Below are positions 54,673 to 61,274 of a DNA stretch of 64,000 bases, piece after piece; the stretch's first letter is position 1; every line of letters begins with the position of its first letter. The notes below the pieces were generated by a model. That model was not told the DNA's origin and did no database searches. It saw only the letters and a program-made list of their open reading frames with translations. The position numbers and the translations under genes are program-made. Origin of the DNA: JBCBSK01 sp965250105 (GTDB lineage: Bacteria; Pseudomonadota; Alphaproteobacteria; Rhizobiales; Tepidamorphaceae). The DNA lies in the NCBI GenBank assembly GCA_965250105.1, contig OZ252290.1, positions 2,666,001-2,730,000 on the forward strand, written 5' to 3'.

Positions 54673-54900
54673 ATGGACATCGCCACGACGCTCATCGAGG
54701 CCGTCAAATTCTATGGCTATATCGGCCTGGCCGTCGCCGCGATGTTCCTGCTGTTCGGGGTCGACCGGGTGGAGCCATCGGCGCGCGGTGCCTATGCGTT
54801 CCGGCCGCTGGTCCTGCCCGGAATCGTGCTGCTCTGGCCATTGGTTCTATGGCGCTGGATCGCGCTCGAACGGGCCGGTCCCGAGCCGGGGGACGACTGA
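54673..54900 (+). CDS. Small two-helix membrane protein (first of the FRD-Rieske operon)
   Basis: 75 residues. Two hydrophobic helices (about 12-32, FYGYIGLAVAAMFLLFGV; about 46-63, PLVLPGIVLLWPLVLWRWI). The AMFLLFGVDRVEPSARGAYAFRPLVLPG pattern, known from small proteins beside cytochrome b561/ferric-reductase-like genes, suggests a membrane partner of the downstream redox protein. Stop overlaps the next start by one base (TGATG). Start ATG 54673 follows GGACGACC; no strong site. Likely promoter in the 150 bases before it. Confidence 0.65.
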   Translation: MDIATTLIEAVKFYGYIGLAVAAMFLLFGVDRVEPSARGAYAFRPLVLPGIVLLWPLVLWRWIALERAGPEPGDD

Positions 54901-55097
54901 TGCGACGCGGCTGGCGGCGCGCTCATGGGCGGATCTGGACGGTGCTCATGCTGGTGCTGCCGCTCGTGCTGCTCGGCCTCATGACGCTGCGCCAGACGGC
55001 CCCTCTCGACCGACCCGCCGTCCTGCTGGAACCGGCCGTGCCCGTGGGCGCCGGCAATGCCGCGCGAGATGGGGACGGGCAGGGAGGTGATCGATGA
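54900..55097 (+). CDS. Small single-helix membrane protein (FRD-Rieske operon)
   Basis: 65 residues: short basic start (RRGWRRAHGR), one membrane helix (about 12-31, IWTVLMLVLPLVLLGLM), then a Pro/Ala-rich tail that would lie outside. Start overlaps the previous stop and its own stop overlaps the next start (ATGA at 55094), so it is translated with its neighbours. No similarity recognised. Confidence 0.6.
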   Translation: MRRGWRRAHGRIWTVLMLVLPLVLLGLMTLRQTAPLDRPAVLLEPAVPVGAGNAARDGDGQGGDR

Positions 55098-56185
55098 GCG
55101 TCCAGCAGGTCCCGGTCATCTGGAACCGCAACAAGATCCTCTACGATCTGGTCCTGCTCGTTCTGGTCGGGCTCTATGTCTGGGTCTATCTCCGGATCGC
55201 GCCGGGCTTTCAGGACGTCACCCGCCCGATCGACGGGGCGACGCTCAGAATGCAGGCCTTCGGCTCCTGCGCCTTCCTCATGCTGACGGTGATCCTGTGC
55301 ATCGGGCCCTTGTGCCGGCTCGACCGCCGCTTCCTGCCGCTTCTCTATAACCGCCGCCATTTCGGCGTCCTGACCGCCGGCGTCGCCACGGTCCATGCGA
55401 GCTACGTGCTCGGCTGGTATTTCGCCTTCAGCCCGATCGACCCCTATGTGGCGCTTCTGGCGTCCAATACGAGCTATGGCCAGATCCTCGGCTTTCCGTT
55501 CGAGGTCTTCGGCATCGCAGCTTTGTTCCTGCTGCTCGTCCTGGCCACGACGAGCCATGACTTCTGGCTCAATTTCCTGACGCCGCCCGTGTGGAAGACG
55601 CTGCATATGAGCGTCTATGTCGCCTATCTCTGCGTCGTCCTGCATGTCGGGCTCGGCTATCTTCAGGACGTCGACAATCCGACCTTCCCGATGATCGTCG
55701 CGGCCAGCGTGCTGGCGGTGGTGACGCTGCATGTCCTGGCGGCCCGCCGCGAACACGCCGCCGACCGGGCCGCCGCGCCGGTCGCGGACGATCTTTCGGA
55801 GGGCGATACGCCGTGGATCGTCGCCGGTGATCTCGCCGAGACCCGCGACAAGCGCGCGCTTGTTGTCGTGCCGCCCGATGGCGAGCGCATCGCGGTCTTC
55901 CGCTATGACGGCAAGCTGTCGGCCATCACCAATGTCTGCGCCCATCAGAACGGCCCGCTCGGCGAGGGTCGCATCATGGGCGGCTGCGTGACCTGTCCCT
56001 GGCACGGCTTTCAATACGACCCGGCGACGGGGCGCGCGCCGGCGCCCTTCACCGAGAAGATCGCCACCTATGCGCTGAAGCTCGACGGTAGCCGCATCCT
56101 GGTCGACCCCCGCCCCAATCCGCCGGGCACCTTCGTCGAGCCGGTGGTCATTCCCGACCGTCCGACCCTGGAGGACAGCGCATGA
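55094..56185 (+). CDS. Ferric-reductase-like membrane protein fused to Rieske domain
   Basis: A 363-residue fusion. N-terminal about 1-215: membrane domain of the ferric reductase-like (FRD/heme b) type with candidate haem-ligand His at 89, 101, 171, 184 (RRHFGVLTAGVATVHASYV; WKTLHMSVYVAYLCVVLHV). C-terminal about 235-345: Rieske [2Fe-2S] with Cys282-x-His284 (NVCAHQNGPL) and Cys301-x2-His304 (TCPWHGF). Electron flow between a b-haem pair and a Rieske centre in one chain is unusual; electron donor and acceptor are unknown. Overlaps both neighbours by four bases. No flavin or NADPH domain is present. Confidence 0.88.
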   Translation: MSVQQVPVIWNRNKILYDLVLLVLVGLYVWVYLRIAPGFQDVTRPIDGATLRMQAFGSCAFLMLTVILCIGPLCRLDRRFLPLLYNRRHFGVLTAGVATVHASYVLGWYFAFSPIDPYVALLASNTSYGQILGFPFEVFGIAALFLLLVLATTSHDFWLNFLTPPVWKTLHMSVYVAYLCVVLHVGLGYLQDVDNPTFPMIVAASVLAVVTLHVLAARREHAADRAAAPVADDLSEGDTPWIVAGDLAETRDKRALVVVPPDGERIAVFRYDGKLSAITNVCAHQNGPLGEGRIMGGCVTCPWHGFQYDPATGRAPAPFTEKIATYALKLDGSRILVDPRPNPPGTFVEPVVIPDRPTLEDSA

Positions 56186-56973
56186 CGCCGCAGCGCAGCA
56201 CCCCGCCGGAAGTGCCGTTCTTCGTCGGCTACATCAACAGGCTGCCGGCCGCTCTCGCCTGGTTCCTGGCCGCCGTCGCGGCGGTCCTCGTCGGCGGCCT
56301 GTCAGGGCTGGCGCTGGCCATCGGCTCGACGGTCAACGATCCCGGCGACGGCCATTTCGACTGGGCCATGGGGCGGCAGGAAGTGACCGGCGTTCTCGAA
56401 ACCCGGCCGTTTCCTGTGATGCGCGTGCCCGCCGATGCCGACCATCCCGAGCCACGCGCCATCCTGCTGGCCGGACAGGGCAAGCGCGGCGTCATCGCCC
56501 AGTCCGAACCGCTCGACGGCCAGGTGGTGACGCTGGGCGGCATCGTCCTGAAGCGCGGCACGATCGACATGATCCAGGTTGGCCGCGCCATCGTGCCGCT
56601 CGCGGAAAGCGATGATCCCGACCCGGCGCTTCTGGCCTATACGCCCGCACCAGCCGAACCGCTCGGGCGCTGGCGGCTGACCGGCGAGATCTGCGACGGC
56701 AAGTGCAATCAGGGCGCCATGCGGCCCGGTCGCGGGCTGTCGCACAAGGCTTGCGCCAATCTCTGCCTGATCGGCGGCGCGCCGGCCGTCTTCGTGGCCT
56801 CGGGCGGGATCGACGGCGAGGATTTCTTCCTGCTCGCCGATGCGGACGGCAATGCGCCGCCCGATCTCATCTATGACTATGTCGCGCTCGACGTGACGCT
56901 CGACGGCGAGGTCGAACGGCGCGACGACCTCCTGGTCTTCAAGGCCGATTTCTCGACGCTCGAGGTGAATTGA
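56182..56973 (+). CDS. Membrane-anchored protein with four-cysteine motif (FRD-Rieske operon)
   Basis: A 263-residue protein. One membrane helix about 22-48 (LPAALAWFLAAVAAVLVGGL), then a globular part outside the membrane. It holds a CxxxC-x15-CxxxC pattern (Cys171/175/191/195, ICDGKCNQGAMRPGRG then HKACANLCLIGG), a likely metal, haem or disulfide site, and an OB-like strand-rich C-terminal region. No assigned family recognised. Starts within the previous stop (ATGA) and ends in the start of the next gene. Confidence 0.7.
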   Translation: MTPQRSTPPEVPFFVGYINRLPAALAWFLAAVAAVLVGGLSGLALAIGSTVNDPGDGHFDWAMGRQEVTGVLETRPFPVMRVPADADHPEPRAILLAGQGKRGVIAQSEPLDGQVVTLGGIVLKRGTIDMIQVGRAIVPLAESDDPDPALLAYTPAPAEPLGRWRLTGEICDGKCNQGAMRPGRGLSHKACANLCLIGGAPAVFVASGGIDGEDFFLLADADGNAPPDLIYDYVALDVTLDGEVERRDDLLVFKADFSTLEVN

Positions 56974-57185
56974 TGCCGAGCCCGCGGGAGCATGCGACGA
57001 CGGCCGTCATCACGCTGGTCTTCGCCGCCATCGCCTGGCTCGTCTGGGACAATGTCGGCCAGCTGGTGCGCGGCACCTTTCTCAACGAGTTCCGGTTGCT
57101 GATCAACCTTCTCGCGGTGTTCGCGACCCTGTCGGTCCTGCAAATCGCGGTCGATCGCCTGCGCGGACTTTTCGACAAGACCTGA
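56973..57185 (+). CDS. Small two-helix membrane protein (last of FRD-Rieske operon)
   Basis: 70 residues with two hydrophobic helices (about 10-30, TAVITLVFAAIAWLVW; about 40-57, LLINLLAVFATLSVLQIAV). Its ATG overlaps the TGA of the upstream gene (TGATG). It ends just before the terminal inverted repeat of a dispersed element. No similarity recognised. Confidence 0.65.
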   Translation: MPSPREHATTAVITLVFAAIAWLVWDNVGQLVRGTFLNEFRLLINLLAVFATLSVLQIAVDRLRGLFDKT

Positions 57186-57190
57186 TCCGA

Positions 57191-57342
57191 TCGAGCAGGC
57201 TGTTAGAAAGGGAGCCTGACCCTTCGAGACCGCCCTGCGGGTCTCCTCGGGGCGGGGGCCAAGCGTTCGATACTCCTCATCCTGAGGGCGAGCGTCTCGA
57301 AGGATCGGCGACGGGCGCGAGGTCTTTTCAGCGGCCTGCTAG
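57191..57342. repeat. Dispersed palindromic/MITE-like repeat, family B copy 1
   Basis: Element with terminal inverted repeats: left GAGCAGGCTGTTAGAAA (57193-57209) and right TTTTCAGCGGCCTGCTAG (57325-57342). Internally CCCTTCGAGAC and GTCTCGAAGG are inverted. Its reverse complement matches 61085-61226 over about 130 bases. The right end supplies the zur stop codon (CTA at 57339-57341). Convergent-gene gap. Confidence 0.85.
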
Positions 57343-57725
57343 ACGCAGGCCGCGCAGCGGCCATGGATCTCCAGCGTCTGCTTGGTCGGCAGGAAATCGC
57401 GCTCCGCGCAGAGCCGGCCGATGCGCTCCGACATGTCCTTGTCGGAAAACTCGTCGACCGCGCCGCAGAGGTCGCACAGCATGAAGACGACCGTTCCGCC
57501 GCAGTCGTGATGTCCTCGGCAGCAGGCGACGAAGGCGTTCAGGCTTTCGATGCGATGGGCGAGGCCGAGATCGATCAGCTTGTCGAGCGCGCGATAGACC
57601 TGCGGCGGCGCCTTGATGCCCTTGGCGCGCACGTCGTCGAGCAGCGCATAGGCCGTCTTGGGGCGCGACGCGGCGGTCAGCGCGTCGAGAACGATCCGCT
57701 GATTGCGGGACAGATCGTCAGCCAT
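57339..57725 (-). CDS. zur: Zinc uptake regulator Zur (Fur family)
   Basis: 128 residues. Winged helix about 10-75 (QRIVLDALTAASRPKTAYALLDDVRAKGIKAPPQVYRALDKLIDLGLAHRI), structural Zn site from CDLCGAV and the C-terminal CAAC, and sensor His in RGHHDCGGTVVFML. It represses zinc uptake when zinc is plentiful; the TGTTATA-A-TATAACA box at 59587 is its target. Start overlaps the end of znuB by eight bases, so zur is the last gene of znuC-znuB-zur. The stop codon lies within repeat B. Confidence 0.93.
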   Translation of the reverse strand: MADDLSRNQRIVLDALTAASRPKTAYALLDDVRAKGIKAPPQVYRALDKLIDLGLAHRIESLNAFVACCRGHHDCGGTVVFMLCDLCGAVDEFSDKDMSERIGRLCAERDFLPTKQTLEIHGRCAACV

Positions 57726-58542
57726 GGTGGTCGCGCTCCACCGGTTCGGGCTTCGGCCGGAACGGCACCGGCAACAGGCTCACAAGGAAGATCATCAGCG
57801 CCGCGACCACGATCGAGGGGCCGGACGGCGTGTCGAACTGCAGCGAGCCGTAGAGCCCGATGACCACGGCGCAGGCACCGAGCAGGCTCGCCGCGACGGC
57901 CATCGTCTCGGGCGTCACGGCGATGCGGCGGGCGGCGGCAGCGGGAATGATCAACAGCGAGGTAATCAGCAGGATGCCGACGATCTTCATGGCGATGGCG
58001 ATGATGGCGGCCAGCATGACCATGAAGATCAGCTTCGCGCGGTCCGGCCGCAGGCCTTCCGCCTCGGCGATGTCCTGGCTCACCGTGCCGGCGAGAAGCG
58101 GCCGCCAGATCAGCGCCAGCGCGGCCAGGACCAATCCGCCGCCGATCCACACCGCGGCAATGTCGCCGCGCGACACGGCCAGGATGTCGCCGAACAAAAA
58201 ACCGATTAGATCGACGCGTAGCTGGCTCAGAAAGGCGACGATGACAAGCCCGATGGCGAGCGTCGAATGGGCCAGGATGCCGAGGATAGCATCCGCCGAC
58301 AGCCTTTGCTGGCGCTGCAACAGGACGAGCGCCAGCGCCACCAGCGTCGCGGTCACGAACACGCCGAGAATGAGATTGATGTCGAGCAAGAAGGCGATGG
58401 CCACGCCGAGCAGCGCCGAATGGGCGATGGTGTCGCCGAAATAGGCCATGCGCCGCCAGACGATGAAACAGCCGAGCGGGCCCGCGACCAGCGCCACGCC
58501 GATGCCGGCCACGAGCGCGCGGGTGAAGAAGTCATCCAGCAT
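57718..58542 (-). CDS. znuB: Zinc ABC transporter permease ZnuB
   Basis: A 274-residue ABC-3 permease with eight or so helices: FFTRALVAGIGVALVAGPLGCFIVWRRMAYFGDTIAHSALLG is the ZnuB start, GDILAVSRGDI mid, KIVGILLITSLLIIPAAAARRIA the conserved helix, and a His-rich tail. ATG 58542 lies within the end of znuC (11-base overlap), so the genes are coupled. Confidence 0.93.
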   Translation of the reverse strand: MLDDFFTRALVAGIGVALVAGPLGCFIVWRRMAYFGDTIAHSALLGVAIAFLLDINLILGVFVTATLVALALVLLQRQQRLSADAILGILAHSTLAIGLVIVAFLSQLRVDLIGFLFGDILAVSRGDIAAVWIGGGLVLAALALIWRPLLAGTVSQDIAEAEGLRPDRAKLIFMVMLAAIIAIAMKIVGILLITSLLIIPAAAARRIAVTPETMAVAASLLGACAVVIGLYGSLQFDTPSGPSIVVAALMIFLVSLLPVPFRPKPEPVERDHHG

Positions 58543-59428
58543 CGCGCGCCCGTTCCCGGTTGTCGTGATCGTGCCCGCAGCCGTCGTGCCCCTGACCGAC
58601 ATCGGCCTGGGCCGTGCCGAGCGGAATGACCGAGCCGTCGGCGGCGTGCGCATGGTCGTGCCGGTGGCGGTAGACCGCGATCGCCTCGGCGGCGCGCGGG
58701 CCGAAGAGCTGGAAATATTCCGGGCTGCCGGCGACCGTGTCCGGGCTGCCGTGACAACAGACATGGCCGTTGAGGCAGATCACCGTATCGGTCCGCGCCA
58801 TGACGATGTGCAGATCGTGCGAGATCAGAAGGATGCCGCAGCCGAGCCGGTCCCTGAGGTCGCCGATCAGATTGTAGAGCGCGATCTCGCCGTTGAAATC
58901 GACCCCCTGGACCGGTTCGTCGAGAACCAGGAGGTCGGGCTTGCCGATGATGGCGCGGGCGAGCAGGGCGCGCTGGAATTCGCCGCCCGACAGCTCCTGC
59001 AGGCGCGCCGTCGCCAGATGGCGGATGCCGACGGCATCGAGCGCCGCGTCTTCGCGCGCCGCTCCGTGCCGGCCCGTCAGCCGCAGGAAGCGACGCAGCG
59101 TCAGCGGCATGGTCTGGTCGATCGCGAGCCGCTGCGGGACATAGCCGATGCTGAGCCGGGCGCGGCGCGCCACGTCACCCGTATCGGGCCGCATCAGGCC
59201 GAGCAGGACCTTGGCCATCGTCGATTTCCCCGACCCGTTCGGTCCGATCACCGTGACGATCTCGCCGGGGCGTATCGCGACATCGACATCGCGGACGATC
59301 CAGCGTCCGTCGCGATGGACCCCGATGCCGCGCGCCTCGACCAGCGGGGCGGGCTTGGCCGCTTCCTGGGCGACGGTGGCGGCGTCGGATGCGCCGTCGG
59401 ACGAGCGGGAGAGGGGCAGGAGCGTCAT
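58532..59428 (-). CDS. znuC: Zinc ABC transporter ATPase ZnuC
   Basis: A 298-residue ATPase with Walker A IGPNGSGKST, signature LSGGEFQRALLARA, Walker B LLVLDEPVQGVD, H-loop ISHD. It ends in a His/Asp-rich tail (HRHDHAHAADG, DGCGHDHD), usual in ZnuC of this group. First of the znuC-znuB-zur operon. ATG 59428 has no strong site; GTG 59443 is an alternative. The Zur box is about 160 bases upstream. Confidence 0.92.
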   Translation of the reverse strand: MTLLPLSRSSDGASDAATVAQEAAKPAPLVEARGIGVHRDGRWIVRDVDVAIRPGEIVTVIGPNGSGKSTMAKVLLGLMRPDTGDVARRARLSIGYVPQRLAIDQTMPLTLRRFLRLTGRHGAAREDAALDAVGIRHLATARLQELSGGEFQRALLARAIIGKPDLLVLDEPVQGVDFNGEIALYNLIGDLRDRLGCGILLISHDLHIVMARTDTVICLNGHVCCHGSPDTVAGSPEYFQLFGPRAAEAIAVYRHRHDHAHAADGSVIPLGTAQADVGQGHDGCGHDHDNRERARDAG

Positions 59429-59586
59429 GGGCGAATGTGTCACGGCGGCTTTATAGAGGGCGAACGTAGCACGGGCGAATGGGGCACGACCAAGGGAACA
59501 TGGGCGCGCATGCCATCCCCGAACAGCCCTTGCATGCGCGGGTCAAAAGCCCGGTCGATGGGCGCCGGCTGGGCTCTTGATCGCGT

Positions 59587-59601
59587 TGTTATAATATAAC
59601 A
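59587..59601. promoter_or_regulatory. Zur box between znuC and znuA
   Basis: TGTTATA-A-TATAACA, a perfect 15-base palindrome in an otherwise GC-rich region. It matches the alphaproteobacterial Zur consensus and lies in the 369-base divergent gap, where one site can control both znuA and znuCB-zur. The rest of the gap has no gene. Confidence 0.9.
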
Positions 59602-59797
59602 TACTCGCGACCGCATGGTCGCGCAAGCAGCGGCCCGTTCTCGTTAAGCCGGCCCGTCCGGTTCGGTTTTGGCATTGCCGCGATCTGTTGGAAAGCCGTT
59701 TCTCCGTGATCGTTCCGCCCATCGGGATCATCCCGTCAATGGTCGATCGCGGCGCCCGGCGGCGCGGCACAGGATCCTCAATTTCGGGAGACATATC

Positions 59798-60964
59798 ATG
59801 ATTGGTTCACGACGCACGGCTCTCATGGCCGGCATCTCGGCGCTCGCGCTGATGACGGTCGCGCCGACGGGCGGACAGGCGGCGGACGGTGGCGTCGTCG
59901 CGACCATCAAGCCGATCCATTCGCTGGTCGCCGGCGTCATGGAGGGCGTCGACACGCCGATCCTTCTGGTCGACGGTGCGGCATCGCCGCACGATTATGC
60001 GCTGCGGCCATCGGACGCCCGCAATCTCGAAAACGCCGATGTCGTGTTCTGGGTCGGGCCGGGTCTCGAAGCCTTTCTCGTCGACGCGCTGCCCGAGATC
60101 GCGAACCAGGCGACGATCGTCGAACTGGCCACGACCGACGGGCTCACCTTGCGTGAGGCGCGCGAAGGCGGCGTCTGGGACGCGCATGACCATGATCACG
60201 GGCATGGGCATGATGACCACGGGCATGAGGAGCATGCCGACGCCGAAGATGGTCATGATGACCACGGCCATGACGATCATGCCAGCCACGATCACGCGTC
60301 GCATGATCACGACGACCATGGTCATGAAGAGCATGCCGAAGCCGAGCATGGTCACGATGAGCACGGTCATGACGACCATGGCCATGAAGAGCACGCCGAG
60401 GCCGGTCACGATGAGCATGCCGGCCACGCTCATGGCGCGTCGGAGTTCGACGTGCATATCTGGATGGATCCGGAGAACGCCAAGGTCATGGTCGGCACCA
60501 TCGTCGAAACGCTGTCGGCGGCCGATCCCGACAATGCCGATCGCTATGCCGACAATGGCGCGCGCATGACGCAAGATCTCGACGCGCTGAAGAGCGAGCT
60601 CGACAACATGTTCGCCTCGGTGCGCGACGAACCCTTCATCGTCTTCCACGACGCCTATCACTATCTCGAAGCACGCTTCGACCTGAACGGGGCGGGCTCG
60701 ATCACCGTCAATCCGGAAGTTCCGCCGGGCGCGGCCCGGGTGCGCGAGCTGCGCGACACGATCGCGGACCGTGGCGCGGTCTGCGTCTTTTCCGAACCCC
60801 AGTTCCAGCCGCGTATCGTGACGACCATCATCGAGGGAACGGATGCGTCGACCGCCGAGCTCGATCCGCTCGGGGCCGCGATCGAGAACGGGCCGAACCT
60901 CTATGGCGACATGATGCGCGCCAATGCCGAGGCGATCGTCGAATGCCTCGGCGGCACGAGCTGA
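59798..60964 (+). CDS. znuA: Zinc-binding periplasmic protein ZnuA with His-rich loop
   Basis: A 388-residue cluster A-I solute-binding protein with signal peptide (1-28, GQAA). Zinc ligands: His in IKPIHSL, His in VHIWMD, His in FHDAYHYLEARF and a C-terminal Asp/Glu (FSEPQF). Residues about 129-212 are an unusually long His/Asp/Glu loop made of near repeats of HGHDDHGHEEHAEAE, nearly 80 residues. Such loops act as zinc collectors. ATG 59798 follows CGGGAG. Zur-controlled. Confidence 0.94.
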   Translation: MIGSRRTALMAGISALALMTVAPTGGQAADGGVVATIKPIHSLVAGVMEGVDTPILLVDGAASPHDYALRPSDARNLENADVVFWVGPGLEAFLVDALPEIANQATIVELATTDGLTLREAREGGVWDAHDHDHGHGHDDHGHEEHADAEDGHDDHGHDDHASHDHASHDHDDHGHEEHAEAEHGHDEHGHDDHGHEEHAEAGHDEHAGHAHGASEFDVHIWMDPENAKVMVGTIVETLSAADPDNADRYADNGARMTQDLDALKSELDNMFASVRDEPFIVFHDAYHYLEARFDLNGAGSITVNPEVPPGAARVRELRDTIADRGAVCVFSEPQFQPRIVTTIIEGTDASTAELDPLGAAIENGPNLYGDMMRANAEAIVECLGGTS

Positions 60965-61274
60965 CGGGAAGAGCCAGAGCACATCCGGTGAACGTCGCTT
61001 CACTGGATGTGCTCTAACCCGTTGATTTTACGAGAATCCTGCCACGCAACCGGTTCCGCTTGCGCCGGAATCGCGCGAGGTCGTGGTGAGAATGGCCTTG
61101 CGACCGTCGCCCATCCTTCGAGACGCTCGCCCTCAGGATGAAGAGCATTCAAAGGCTTGGCCCTCACCCCGAGGAGGCCCTTAGGGCCGTCTCGAAGGGT
61201 CGGGCGCCTTTTCAACAGCCTGCTAGATCTTTCCCTATCAGGATCGACGGGTCCGAAGCATGAAGGGCTTCCAT
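60965..61274. other. Gap between znuA and putA: repeat B plus unassigned DNA
   Basis: 310 bases; about 140 (61085-61226) are repeat B. The left part contains AGCACATCCGGTGAACG/CGCTTCACTGGATGTGCT (60979-61014), a hairpin with a 12-15-base stem that may end znuA transcription, though no T-run follows. Confidence 0.5.
61085..61226. repeat. Dispersed palindromic/MITE-like repeat, family B copy 2
   Basis: Reverse complement of most of 57191-57342: shared blocks are CCTTCGAGACGCTCGCCCTCAGG, AGGCTTGGCCCTCACCCCGAGGAG and GTCTCGAAGGGTC, in pieces. The TIR end TTTTCAACAGCCTGCTAG (61209-61226) is kept on the right; the left end has lost the matching TIR. Lies in the convergent znuA/putA gap. Confidence 0.82.

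Noticed and set aside
60184..60440. CAT/GAC-rich repeats resembling a CRISPR or satellite
   Set aside because: They are in frame within znuA and encode a His/Asp/Glu loop; there are no spacers and no constant-length repeats.
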